A DNA stretch of 64,000 bases from NCBI GenBank assembly GCA_036405135.1, contig DASWYF010000035.1:62001-126000 (forward strand), written 5' to 3'. The stretch comes from Verrucomicrobiia bacterium. Lineage in GTDB: Bacteria > Verrucomicrobiota > Verrucomicrobiia > Limisphaerales > JAEYXS01. The notes under the pieces are model-generated. The model saw only the letters and a program-made list of their open reading frames with translations. It did no database searches and was not told the origin of the DNA. The translations under genes were made by a program, and so were the position numbers. Below, one piece after another: positions 42,456-51,042 of this stretch (positions within the stretch are counted from its first letter, which is position 1; each line of letters starts with the position of its first letter).

Positions 42456-43814
42456 ATGGAGTTTGTATTTTTATTCATTGGTGTCGGTCTTGGAGTGTTC
42501 ATCGGCTGGCTGCTGGGAACTCGCAAGGTTGATGCTGCCCCGGTGGCGGACAATCGCCTTGAAGGGGAGTTGCGTCAGCAGATGGCGCAGAAGGATATTG
42601 AACTTATCCAGCTCCGCACACAGCAGACGCAATCCGCCAGTGCCTTGGCGGGTGCGGAAGCGAAGCATCAGGCCGCAGAGCGGTTGCTGGCAGAGCAGAA
42701 AGAATTGCACGCGCAGGCTATGGCCGAAGCGAAAGCCGCACAGGAGAAGGCGTTGCTCGATCTGAGGGATACGTTCAAAGCCTTGAGTGCGGATGCGTTG
42801 AAGGCGACGCAGCCGGAGTTCTTGCGCTTGGCCACGGAGACTTTGGGTAAATTTCAAGAGACGGCGAAGGGCGATCTGGCTCAGCGTCAGGAGTCCATCA
42901 AGACTTTGGTGGAGCCGCTCAAACAGCAGCTCGACGTTTATCAACAGCGTTTGCAGCAGAGCGAGACGAACCAATCGCAGGCGCTCGGTGAGGTGAAGAA
43001 GCACTTGGAGCAATTGGCGCAACAAAGCCAGTCGCTCTCCACGGAGACGTTGCAGTTACGCCGAGTGTTGAGCTCGAATCAAGCGCGTGGGCGTTGGGGT
43101 GAGGAGACGTTGCGGCGCGTGGTGGAGGCGGCGGGGATGAGCGCACATTGTGATTTCACGGAGCAGACGCAATCCGGTGACAGCAAGCCGGACATGATCG
43201 TGCGCCTGCCGGGTGAGCGGGTGATCATCGTGGATGCGAAGGTGCCGGACTTGGAATTCCTCAACGCGACGGATGAGGCCGATGTAGTGAAGCGAGCAGA
43301 AGCCTTGGCGATCCACGCTAAGAAGCTCAAGGACACTATCAAGCAACTAGCCGATCGCGATTATCCCAAAACGTTCTCGAACTCATTGGATTACGTGGTG
43401 CTGTTTGTGCCCGCAGAATCGTTGTTCAGCGCGGCTTTGGAAGGGGATCATGAACTGATCGTGTGGGCGGCGCAGAAACGCATTCTGCTCGCGACACCTA
43501 CGTCCCTCATCGCATTATTGCGCTCGGTCTCGGTGAGCTGGCAACAGCATGCCCAGACGCAGAATGCGAAGGATATCAACGAAGCTGCGCAAGAGCTCTT
43601 CACCCGCGTGGTGAAGTTCACGGAGCATTTCGAGCGGATACGTGTTGGCCTTGAGCGGGCGAACAATGCTTACAACGATGCGGTTGGAAGCTACGAACGC
43701 ATGGTTCGGCCTAGTGGTGAACGCCTGCAAAAGCTGGCTGGCACGGAAGGTGCCAAACCATTGGCCGAGGCTGGTCCGCTGGATGCGACCTTGCGTCTGC
43801 CGCCCAGCCAATAA
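42456..43814 (+). CDS. rmuC: DNA recombination protein RmuC
   Basis: A 452-residue protein with an N-terminal membrane anchor (FVFLFIGVGLGVFIGWLLG), a long coiled coil (about 40-200) and the conserved nuclease-like RmuC core: RGRWGEETLRRVVEAAGM, then KPDMIVRLPGERVIIVDAKV and YVVLFVPAESLFSAALE. RmuC limits recombination at inverted repeats in E. coli, which is noteworthy in a region so rich in palindromes, though that link is only thematic. Length is typical. Confidence 0.94.
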   Translation: MEFVFLFIGVGLGVFIGWLLGTRKVDAAPVADNRLEGELRQQMAQKDIELIQLRTQQTQSASALAGAEAKHQAAERLLAEQKELHAQAMAEAKAAQEKALLDLRDTFKALSADALKATQPEFLRLATETLGKFQETAKGDLAQRQESIKTLVEPLKQQLDVYQQRLQQSETNQSQALGEVKKHLEQLAQQSQSLSTETLQLRRVLSSNQARGRWGEETLRRVVEAAGMSAHCDFTEQTQSGDSKPDMIVRLPGERVIIVDAKVPDLEFLNATDEADVVKRAEALAIHAKKLKDTIKQLADRDYPKTFSNSLDYVVLFVPAESLFSAALEGDHELIVWAAQKRILLATPTSLIALLRSVSVSWQQHAQTQNAKDINEAAQELFTRVVKFTEHFERIRVGLERANNAYNDAVGSYERMVRPSGERLQKLAGTEGAKPLAEAGPLDATLRLPPSQ

Positions 43815-43868
43815 CTTCCGCCACCGCTTTTCCTTTCCACAGGGCGGAAAATTCGTTAACAGGATGCC

Positions 43869-44684
43869 GTGTATTTGGAATTCTACCGGCTGAAGGAACC
43901 GCCCTTCACCATCACCCCAAATCCGCGATTTGTGTTTTATAGCGCCAAGCATCGCGAGGCGTTCAATCACTTGCTTTACGGCATTCGCGAGCGCAAGGGT
44001 TTCGTCCAGCTCACCGGTGAGGTGGGTGCGGGCAAGACGACGATTTGCCGCGCCATGCTGGAGCAGCTTGGCGAGAACTACGCCACAGCGCTCATCCTGA
44101 ACCCAATCCTGGATGCAGATGGCCTGATGAAAGCCATCGCGATGGAGTTTGGCCTAGACGTAAAGGGCAAGGATCGTCTGGAGACCGTTTCGGCGATCAA
44201 CCACTTCCTTCTGAGCCAGGTGGAGAAGAACAAGGATGCGGTGCTCATCATTGATGAGGCGCAAGATCTGACGGATGATTTGCTGGAACAGGTGCGCTTG
44301 CTCTCCAACTTGGAGACGGATGATCGCAAGCTCTTGCAGATCGTGCTGATGGGGCAGCCGGAATTGCGGGATCGTCTGAATGCGCATCGCCTGCGGCAAT
44401 TGCGCCAGCGCATCACAGTGCGGTATCACATCAATCCTCTGACGCGCGCGGAGCTGGCCTCGTATATCCAGCACCGCATCCATGTGAGCGGTGGGAATGG
44501 AGCACCGTATTTCACGGCTGGTGCGGTGTGGCGGATTCATTATTACAGCAAGGGCATTCCGCGTCTGGTGAATGCCGTGTGTGACAAGTGCTTGCTGGCT
44601 GGTTACGTGCAGCAAAGTGATCGGATTGATTTTTCCACGGTGGGTCTTGCCATCCGTGAACTGGAAGGGAACGTCCCCGCATGA
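43869..44684 (+). CDS. ExeA/GspA-type AAA ATPase
   Basis: A 271-residue AAA ATPase of the ExeA/MshM group. It starts MYLEFYRLKEPPFTITPNPR, a sequence typical for this family, with Walker A GEVGAGKTT (about residues 50-58) and Walker B VLIIDEAQDL, sensor region QIVLMGQPELRD and QRITVRYHINPL. ExeA works with ExeB to place the type II secretion secretin; MshM is a pilus relative. The GTG start at 43869 has AGGA 5 bp upstream. It overlaps the GspB-like gene by ATGA. It lacks the C-terminal membrane span and peptidoglycan-binding part of Aeromonas ExeA, so it corresponds to the ATPase part only. Confidence 0.88.
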   Translation: MYLEFYRLKEPPFTITPNPRFVFYSAKHREAFNHLLYGIRERKGFVQLTGEVGAGKTTICRAMLEQLGENYATALILNPILDADGLMKAIAMEFGLDVKGKDRLETVSAINHFLLSQVEKNKDAVLIIDEAQDLTDDLLEQVRLLSNLETDDRKLLQIVLMGQPELRDRLNAHRLRQLRQRITVRYHINPLTRAELASYIQHRIHVSGGNGAPYFTAGAVWRIHYYSKGIPRLVNAVCDKCLLAGYVQQSDRIDFSTVGLAIRELEGNVPA

Positions 44685-45451
44685 GCCTCATCAATGATGC
44701 CTTGAAGCGCGCCAATGAGGCGCAAAAGAATCAGCCAGTCGCCGGGCCGCTCGGTGCGCCATTGCAACCTGCGGATGCGCCGATGCGACGCGGGAGTGGT
44801 GGCGGTGGCTCCAATTGGTCGCCTGTTTTGGTGCCAGCCATTGTGGTTGTGTTGTTGGCGCTGGGATTCTGGTTCATCCGCAGCGGACTGCAGAACAAGC
44901 CGTCGACGCAGCCTGTCGTAGCGGTCACAGCGCCGGTTCCACCTCCGTTCCCAGTAGCACCGCCCGCTCCAGTCGCGCCTGTACCGGCTCCCGCACATGT
45001 GGCGAAGGCTCCAGAAAAATCAGCGCCTTACGTCTCCAAGTCGGGTATCAAGGTGAGCACGGAAGTGGTGACACGGGAGTTGCCGCCGGAACCTGCTTTT
45101 GAACCCACACCGGTAAAGATCGAAGTGCCGACGCCAGCGCCTGCTCCGGTAGTTGCGGCGGCAGTCGAGCCCAAGATGGAAGCGAAGGCGGAACCTGTCG
45201 TGGCTGTCACTACAACGCCGCAACCGCCGGTGACCAAGACCGAGCCGGTAGCTCCGGTCAAACCGGCTTTTCCTGAGCTGAAACTGCAGGGCATATTTTA
45301 TCGTCCGAACAATCCTTCCGCCTTGGTCAGTGGCAAGAATGTGCGTATCGGCGAACTGGTCCAAGGGGCCAAGGTAGTCGCCATCGAGCGCAACAAAGTG
45401 GTGCTCGAGTTCAAAGGTGAGCGGCGTGAGATGACACTCGATGTGCAGTGA
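44681..45451 (+). CDS. GspB/ExeB-like inner-membrane protein
   Basis: A 256-residue bitopic protein. MSLINDALKRANEAQ is the usual GspB-type cytoplasmic head; a membrane span follows (LVPAIVVVLLALGFWFI), then a long Pro/Ala/Val-rich periplasmic linker and a small C-terminal GspB domain (LKLQGIFYRPNNPSALVSGK, then GAKVVAIERNKVVLEF). Together with the overlapping ExeA-like ATPase gene it forms a GspAB pair that helps a secretin reach or pass the cell wall. No type II secretion genes are adjacent; the nearest secretin is at 25850-27439. Its end overlaps the next gene by 11 bp. Confidence 0.85.
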   Translation: MSLINDALKRANEAQKNQPVAGPLGAPLQPADAPMRRGSGGGGSNWSPVLVPAIVVVLLALGFWFIRSGLQNKPSTQPVVAVTAPVPPPFPVAPPAPVAPVPAPAHVAKAPEKSAPYVSKSGIKVSTEVVTRELPPEPAFEPTPVKIEVPTPAPAPVVAAAVEPKMEAKAEPVVAVTTTPQPPVTKTEPVAPVKPAFPELKLQGIFYRPNNPSALVSGKNVRIGELVQGAKVVAIERNKVVLEFKGERREMTLDVQ

Positions 45452-47063
45452 TCTGCCACTTTTCACGAACGTGACCGGCAGCCTGATCATCCATGAAGAC
45501 GACGACCTACTGGTCGTCAATAAGCCTGCCAACTGGAACACGCACGCGCCTACGCCTTATTCTGGTGAGGGCATTTACGAATGGTTACGGCAGCGTGAAC
45601 CGCGCTGGGCGCAACTCGCCATCATCCATCGGTTGGACAAGGAAACCTCTGGTGTGATGGTCTTCACGAAGACCAAGGCGGCCGCAAAATCTCTCACGGA
45701 ACAGTTCACCGAGCGTGAAGTGCAGAAGCGTTATGTGCTGCTGACAGATCGAGCGGTGAAGGCAGAGAAGCTGCACGCGCGCTCGCACATGAGCAAGGTG
45801 GGGAGTGAGTTTGTGAGCCGTCCGGTGACGAATGCGGGGGAGTTGGCGGAGACGTTTTTTTATCGCGGTGAAAGCAAGAGTGGTAGAACTCAAGTGAGCG
45901 CCGAGCCGAAGACGGGGCGCACGCATCAGATACGGTTGCACGCGCAGGACTTGGGCTTTCCGATTTTAGGTGATGTACGTTATGGCGGTTCGCCTCATGC
46001 GCGACTTTGCCTGCATGCGGCGGAGATTGAGTTTGAGCATCCGACCACGGGCAAGCTGGTGAAGTATTCGGCTCCGGTGGATTTTGAACGCGATGCTTCA
46101 TCGGCTTTACGCGAAGCGGTGGTGGATAAAGCGCTGACGGATTCGTTCCGGGTGGTCCATGGTGCTGCGGATGGTCGGCCGGGTTGGTATGTGGAGAAGC
46201 TGGGGGATTATCTGATTTCGCAATCCTCTGGGGATTTGAGTGGTGAGCAGCGGGCGCGATTGGAAGAGCTGGTGAAAATGTTCGCGAGCAAGGCAGCGTA
46301 TCACAAGGTGCTGAACCGGCATGTGCGGCAAAGCTCGGTAGAGACGGCGGGGCCGCAACTCGTGTTTGGTGAGGCGGTGAATGAAGAGTTTGGTATCCGT
46401 GAGAATGGCGTGCGGTATCAAATGAGTTTTCAGGAGGGGTATAGCGTGGGGCTGTTCCTGGATCAGCGGGATAACCGGCGGCGGTTGCTGACGAATTATA
46501 TCGGGCCGGATTTCGTTGTGCGTGATGGGGGGCTGCAAGGTGCGGAAGTGTTGAACACGTTTGCTTATACGTGTGGTTTTTCGGTTGCGGCAGGTATGGC
46601 GGGAGCGCGGGCTACTAGTCTTGATCTCTCTAAGAAATACTTGGATTGGGGACGACGTAACTTCACGGCAAATGGGATGGACCCGGCAGCGCATGATTTC
46701 ATTTTCGGTGATGTGTTCGACTGGTTGAAGCGCTTGGGCAAAAAGCAGCGGCAGTTCGATGTGGTCATCCTTGATCCGCCGACGTTCTCGCAATCGAAAC
46801 AGAGCGGGGTGTTTCGCGTGGAGCGGGATTATGGTCGCCTGGTGGGGGATGCCTTGAAGGTTTTAAAGAGTGGCGGCACATTGCTGGCCTCCACGAATGC
46901 GGCGGGCTTGGAACCAGAAGTGTTTATCGCCACGGTGAAAGCGGCGATCACTGCGGCGGGACGTAAAGTGGAGCGGGAACGGTTCATTCCGCAGCCGCCG
47001 GATTTTCCGGTGACGCGAGAGGAGCCGGGATATTTGAAGACGTTTTGGGTGAGGGTAAAATAA
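45441..47063 (+). CDS. Pseudouridine synthase - SAM methyltransferase fusion
   Basis: A 540-residue protein of two enzyme domains. Residues 1-220 form an RluA-type pseudouridine synthase with catalytic Asp66 in IIHRLDKETSGVMVF and the later GRTHQIRLHAQDLGFPILGD. Residues 230-540 form an RlmI/RlmK-like class I methyltransferase: VLNTFAYTCGFSVAAGMAGA (motif I), DLSKKYLDWGRRNF and the catalytic VILDPPTFSQSK (Asp445). Both domains keep their key residues, so a bifunctional RNA-modifying enzyme is likely, probably acting on rRNA. The join is uninterrupted, with no internal start needed. It overlaps the GspB-like gene by 11 bp. Confidence 0.88.
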   Translation: MCSDLPLFTNVTGSLIIHEDDDLLVVNKPANWNTHAPTPYSGEGIYEWLRQREPRWAQLAIIHRLDKETSGVMVFTKTKAAAKSLTEQFTEREVQKRYVLLTDRAVKAEKLHARSHMSKVGSEFVSRPVTNAGELAETFFYRGESKSGRTQVSAEPKTGRTHQIRLHAQDLGFPILGDVRYGGSPHARLCLHAAEIEFEHPTTGKLVKYSAPVDFERDASSALREAVVDKALTDSFRVVHGAADGRPGWYVEKLGDYLISQSSGDLSGEQRARLEELVKMFASKAAYHKVLNRHVRQSSVETAGPQLVFGEAVNEEFGIRENGVRYQMSFQEGYSVGLFLDQRDNRRRLLTNYIGPDFVVRDGGLQGAEVLNTFAYTCGFSVAAGMAGARATSLDLSKKYLDWGRRNFTANGMDPAAHDFIFGDVFDWLKRLGKKQRQFDVVILDPPTFSQSKQSGVFRVERDYGRLVGDALKVLKSGGTLLASTNAAGLEPEVFIATVKAAITAAGRKVERERFIPQPPDFPVTREEPGYLKTFWVRVK

Positions 47064-47070
47064 CTAATTT

Positions 47071-47104
47071 TAACCACAGATGGACACAGATAAACACAGA
47101 TTGG
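47071..47104. repeat. ACCACAGATGGACACAGAT-type dispersed repeat
   Basis: A short tract built from ACACAGAT words, a sequence known to recur before genes in many Planctomycetes and Verrucomicrobiota genomes. It contains the ATG (47080) used for the next gene, so that start may be spurious. Confidence 0.5.
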
Positions 47105-49251
47105 AAAAGGTGAGATTGAGTTCTCTGTTTGCACCTTTGGCAACCATAGTGGTTGTGACTGCCCTTCTAGCTGGCTGTGCCAGTAATTCCAACATGACGA
47201 CGAAAATGATTTATCCCCGGACGGTGAAGACGAATGTGGTGGAGACGTTGAACGGGGTCAGTGTGGCGGATCCGTATCGCTGGCTGGAGGATGACAATTC
47301 CGCGGCGACGAAGGCGTGGGTGGAGGCGCAGAACAAGGTGACGTTCGAGTATCTCGAGAAGCTGCCTGCACGGCAGAAGTTGAAGGAACGTCTGACGGAG
47401 TTGTGGAATTACGAGCGCTATGGCGTGCCATTTAAGGAGGGCAATCGCTACTTCTACACGCGCAATGACGGGTTGCAGAACCAGAGTGTGCTTTACGTGG
47501 CGGAGACGTTGGAGGCCGAGCCGCGGGTGTTGCTGGACCCGAATACGCTCTCGAAGGATGGCACGGTTTCGCTCAGCGGCTACACTATAAGTGATGATGG
47601 GAACTTGATGGCGTATGGGCTTTCATCCGGCGGTTCGGACTGGCAGGAGTGGAAGGTGCGCGATGTGCGAACGGGCAAGGACCTGGAGGATGAATTAAAG
47701 TGGGTGAAGTTCTCTGGTGCTTCATGGACGAAGGATGGCAAAGGCTTTTTCTACAGTCGCTACGATGCGCCGAAGGAAGGGGAGCAGCTCAAGGGTGTGA
47801 ATTATTTCCAGAAGCTTTATTTTCATCGTATCGGGACGAAGCAGTCGGAGGACACGCTGGTGTACGATCGGCCGGATGAGAAGGAGTGGGGCTTCGGTGG
47901 CTCGGTGACGGAGGATGATCGCTATCTCGCCATTCATGTCTGGCAAGGGACGAGCCCGAAGAACCGGTTCTTTTATCAGGACTTGCAGGCAAAAGGCAGC
48001 AAGGTGGTGGAGTTGCTGAAGGAGAATGATGCATCGTATGACTTCATCGGAAATGTCGGCACGGTCTTTTATTTCCTCACGGATCTGAATGCTTCGCGTG
48101 GCCGATTGATCGCGATTGATATCACGAAACCGGAGCGCGCGAACTGGCAGGAGGTCATTCCGCAGGCATGGGATACGTTGCGCAGTGTGTCGTTCGTGAA
48201 TAACCAATTCGTCGCGCAGTATCTGAAAGATGCGCGTAGCGTGGTGAAGGTGTTCAGTCGTGAAGGCAAGCAGGAGCGCGAAGTGGAGTTGCCGGGCATT
48301 GGGACGGCGGGCGGTTTCGGTGGTGAGCGTGGGGATACGGAGACGTTCTATTTCTTCAGCGGCTACACGATGCCGGGGACGATTTATCGCTATGACTTGA
48401 AGACGGGCAATAGCACGGTGTTTCGCGAGCCGAAGGTGAAGTTCAATCCGGCGGAGTTCGAGACGAAGCAGGTGTTTTTCACGAGTAAGGATGGCACGCG
48501 CGTGCCGATGTTCATCACACATAAGAAGGGGTTGAAGCTGGATGGTGCGAACCCGACGTACCTTTATGGGTATGGTGGATTCAACATTAGCCTCACGCCG
48601 TCATTCGCGCTCACGATGATCGCGTGGATGGAGCGGGGCGGAGTTTATGCGGTGGCGAATCTGCGTGGCGGTGGTGAGTACGGTGAGGACTGGCATCAGG
48701 CGGGTACGAAGCTGAAGAAGCAGAATGTGTTCGATGATTTCATCGGCGCAGCGGAATGGCTTGTCGCGAACAAATACACGCGGCCGGACAAGTTAGCGAT
48801 CGCCGGTGGCAGCAATGGCGGTCTGCTGGTGGGTGCGTGCATGACGCAGCGGCCTGATCTCTTTGGCGTGGCGCTGCCAGCAGTGGGAGTGCTGGATATG
48901 TTGCGCTTCCACAAATTCACCATCGGCTGGGCGTGGCAGAGTGATTACGGCTCGCCGGACAAGGCGGAGGAATTTCAGGCGCTTTATGCCTACTCGCCTT
49001 ATCACAATCTCCGGCAAGGGACGAAGTATCCAAGCACGCTGATCACGACGGGTGATCATGATGACCGCGTGGTGCCGGCGCACAGTTTTAAATTTGCCGC
49101 ACGTTTGCAGGAGTATCATCGCGGCGATAGCCCGGTCCTCATTCGTGTGGAGACCAAGGCGGGACATGGAGCAGGGAAGCCAACGGCGATGCTTATTGAG
49201 GAGGCGGCGGATCGGTTGGCGTTTGCTTTGAAGGAATTGGAGGTAAAATAA
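47080..49251 (+). CDS. Prolyl oligopeptidase family serine peptidase (lipoprotein)
   Basis: A 723-residue S9A peptidase. The lipobox LLAGC at about residue 33 makes it a probable lipoprotein. The N-terminal part (YPRTVKTNVVETLNGVSVAD, DPYRWLEDD) and propeller precede the hydrolase domain with catalytic Ser578 in AGGSNGGLLVG, the acid in GDHDDRVVPAHS and His696 in KAGHGAGK. It cleaves short peptides after proline outside the cytoplasm. The ATG at 47080 lies inside a dispersed repeat; TTG 47101 or GTG 47110 just downstream would give a more usual signal peptide. A terminator follows at once. Confidence 0.94.
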   Translation: MDTDKHRLEKVRLSSLFAPLATIVVVTALLAGCASNSNMTTKMIYPRTVKTNVVETLNGVSVADPYRWLEDDNSAATKAWVEAQNKVTFEYLEKLPARQKLKERLTELWNYERYGVPFKEGNRYFYTRNDGLQNQSVLYVAETLEAEPRVLLDPNTLSKDGTVSLSGYTISDDGNLMAYGLSSGGSDWQEWKVRDVRTGKDLEDELKWVKFSGASWTKDGKGFFYSRYDAPKEGEQLKGVNYFQKLYFHRIGTKQSEDTLVYDRPDEKEWGFGGSVTEDDRYLAIHVWQGTSPKNRFFYQDLQAKGSKVVELLKENDASYDFIGNVGTVFYFLTDLNASRGRLIAIDITKPERANWQEVIPQAWDTLRSVSFVNNQFVAQYLKDARSVVKVFSREGKQEREVELPGIGTAGGFGGERGDTETFYFFSGYTMPGTIYRYDLKTGNSTVFREPKVKFNPAEFETKQVFFTSKDGTRVPMFITHKKGLKLDGANPTYLYGYGGFNISLTPSFALTMIAWMERGGVYAVANLRGGGEYGEDWHQAGTKLKKQNVFDDFIGAAEWLVANKYTRPDKLAIAGGSNGGLLVGACMTQRPDLFGVALPAVGVLDMLRFHKFTIGWAWQSDYGSPDKAEEFQALYAYSPYHNLRQGTKYPSTLITTGDHDDRVVPAHSFKFAARLQEYHRGDSPVLIRVETKAGHGAGKPTAMLIEEAADRLAFALKELEVK

Positions 49252-49275
49252 AAAGTTCCCAAAATGGGAACTTTT
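49251..49275 (+). terminator. Terminator after the prolyl oligopeptidase gene
   Basis: Stem AAAAGTTCCC/GGGAACTTTT with loop AAAAT, beginning at the last base of the stop codon. Its symmetry would allow it to work in both directions. Confidence 0.75.
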
Positions 49276-49307
49276 CTGTTGCGCTGGGATGAAAAGAGGG
49301 TAAGCTG

Positions 49308-49601
49308 ATGAGAGTAATAGCACGAAAGACGTTGCGAGATTTTTGGGAAGAACACGCAGATGCGGAGCAGCAGCTAAAGGCGTGGTTCCATGAAGCAGAA
49401 GCGGCCGAGTGGAAGTCATTTGCAGATATCAAGGCGCGCTATCGCTCCGCAGATGTGCTGCCGGGGAACCGGGTGGTGTTTGATATCAAGGGCAATAATT
49501 ATCGGCTCGTGGTGAAGGTGCATTACAATCGCAGCTTGGTGTTCATCCGGTTTGTGGGGACACATGCGGAGTATGACCGGATAAATGCAGAAACAATTTA
49601 A
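49308..49601 (+). CDS. higB: HigB-family mRNA interferase toxin
   Basis: A 97-residue toxin of the HigB type. It reads MRVIARKTLRDFWEEHADAE near the start and shows FDIKGNNYRLVVKVHYNRSL and VFIRFVGTHAEYDRI, patches usual for this family. HigB cuts ribosome-bound mRNA. The gene precedes its antitoxin by 15 bp, the reversed toxin-first order typical of higBA. A GAGGG ribosome site lies upstream. Residues His and Tyr of the C-terminal THAEYD motif are kept, so the toxin is probably active. Confidence 0.92.
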   Translation: MRVIARKTLRDFWEEHADAEQQLKAWFHEAEAAEWKSFADIKARYRSADVLPGNRVVFDIKGNNYRLVVKVHYNRSLVFIRFVGTHAEYDRINAETI

Positions 49602-49616
49602 ACGGAAAGGTGAACT

Positions 49617-50036
49617 ATGAAGGCCAAAGTCATTCAAACTGAGCAAGAGTATGAGGCAGCACTGGCGCATGTGGAGAAGCTGATGGATGCTGCGCCGGGT
49701 TCGCCGAAGGAGGATGAACTCGAGCTTTGGTCTTTGCTGGTGGAGAAGTACGAGGAAGAGCACTTTCCTATCGAGTCACCTGATCCGATTGAGGCTATTC
49801 GTTTTCGCATGGAACAGGAGGGATTGCGTCCGGCGGATTTGCAGCAATATGTTTCCAGCAAGAGCAAGATCTCCGAAGTGCTGAGTTACAAGCGTCCGCT
49901 GAGTCTATCCATGATCCGGGCTTTTAACACCGGGTTGCAGATTCCAGCGGAGGTTTTGCTGCAAGAAACACCTCTGCCCTACCGCGTGGCTGAACCGAAG
50001 AAAAAAGCTGCAAAGAAAAAGCCATCTAAGGGCTAA
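49617..50036 (+). CDS. higA: HigA-type antitoxin with helix-turn-helix
   Basis: A 139-residue antitoxin. The N-terminal half is acidic (EEYEAALAHVEKLMDAAPGS, EDELELWSLLVEKYE), and the middle holds a Xre-like helix-turn-helix (LRPADLQQYVSSKSKISEVL, then KRPLSLSMIRAF). It would neutralise the upstream HigB and repress the shared promoter. A lysine-rich tail (KKKAAKKKPSKG) is an addition not always present in the family. Confidence 0.92.
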   Translation: MKAKVIQTEQEYEAALAHVEKLMDAAPGSPKEDELELWSLLVEKYEEEHFPIESPDPIEAIRFRMEQEGLRPADLQQYVSSKSKISEVLSYKRPLSLSMIRAFNTGLQIPAEVLLQETPLPYRVAEPKKKAAKKKPSKG

Positions 50037-50095
50037 CCCTTAATTGCTCCAATTTGCTTGCACCTTGGCCCTTCTCGCGAAGACTAGGGGGCGAA

Positions 50096-50785
50096 ATGAA
50101 CCCCCGGTGTCCGGTGCATACGGTGACGTTTGACGTAGGCGGGACTTTGATCAGTCCCACGCCTTCGGTGGGGCATGTCTATGCGGAGATGGCGGGGCGG
50201 TTCGGGGTGAAGGCGGATGGAACGGCGCTGACCGAGGGCTTCAAACAGGCTTGGAAGGCCAAGACAGCTTTCGATTACTCGGAAGAGGCTTGGTATGGGC
50301 TGGTGCGGAATACGTTTGGTCCGCTGGCGGCCAAGCTGCCGGATGCCTTCTTTCCGGCGCTTTACCGGCGATTCATTGATGCCGAGGTTTGGCAGATCCA
50401 TGATGATGCGTTGGAGGTGCTGGATGAACTGGCCAGCCGGGATTTCAATCTGGGTGTGATCTCCAACTGGGATGAGCGGCTGCGGCCTTTGCTTAAGAAT
50501 CTCAAATTAACCCCTTATTTTCAGGCCATCACGGTGTCGTGTGAGGTGCAGTTTCCGAAGCCGGAAGGGGTTATCTTTGAGCAGGCCCTCAGGAGTTTAG
50601 GGGCGGCGCCGGGTGCGGTTCTGCATGTGGGAGATAGCCGGTTGGAGGATGCGGAGGGGGCGCGGAGTGCAGGGTTGCATGGGTTGCATCTGGACCGCAA
50701 GGGCGGGGGAGACATCCGGGCGCTCACCGAGGTGCCAGGTTGGCTGGAGCGGTTGAGAGTGGAAGTGGAGATGGGCGGGAGTTAG
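50096..50785 (+). CDS. HAD-superfamily hydrolase
   Basis: A 229-residue haloacid dehalogenase-like phosphatase starting at ATG 50096, which has a G-rich site (AGGGGG) upstream. Motif I is VTFDVGGTL, where the second Asp of the usual DxDGT is Gly, as in the HDHD3-like group. Motif II is VISNWDERL, motif III lysine is in FPKPEGVIF, and motif IV is LHVGDSRLEDAEGA. The cap is helical (subfamily IA). The substrate is unknown. It is followed by a palindromic repeat. Confidence 0.88.
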   Translation: MNPRCPVHTVTFDVGGTLISPTPSVGHVYAEMAGRFGVKADGTALTEGFKQAWKAKTAFDYSEEAWYGLVRNTFGPLAAKLPDAFFPALYRRFIDAEVWQIHDDALEVLDELASRDFNLGVISNWDERLRPLLKNLKLTPYFQAITVSCEVQFPKPEGVIFEQALRSLGAAPGAVLHVGDSRLEDAEGARSAGLHGLHLDRKGGGDIRALTEVPGWLERLRVEVEMGGS

Positions 50786-50797
50786 GGCTTTTTACCG

Positions 50798-50843
50798 GCA
50801 CCCCTCATCCTCAATCCTTCTCCCCTCCGAGGGGAGAAGGAGG
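50798..50843. repeat. CACCCCTCA / CTCCCCTCC palindromic repeat, intergenic copy
   Basis: GCACCCCTCATCC leads into the hairpin TTCTCCCCT/AGGGGAGAA. It is the intergenic relative of 59956-60000, where the same element is translated within the M56 gene. Confidence 0.7.
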
Positions 50844-50930
50844 AAAACACGCTGGCCTTATCAGGGTGCGCTATTGGCATTAGTCAGGGTTACTCATGGC
50901 CAAGGGTGGCTTATACTTTAGCTGTCCTCA

Positions 50931-50959
50931 TTGACGCTGGTGAAAATTCCCTTTTAGAT
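50931..50959 (+). promoter_or_regulatory. Candidate promoter of the sdh operon
   Basis: TTGACG at 50931-50936 and TTAGAT at 50954-50959 with a 17-bp spacer. The leader to the sdhC start would be about 80 nt. Confidence 0.4.
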
Positions 50960-51042
50960 TCAGTGAGTTTGTAAAGCCGAGGCCCCATACTCTGCGGACG
51001 AATAATGCCCGCAAACCAAAGGCCACGACGGAAACAACGTTC

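Noticed and set aside
43815-43853. Weak stem TTCCGCC/GGCGGAA after rmuC considered as a terminator
   Set aside because: The loop is about 20 nt and no T-tract of note follows; too weak to call.
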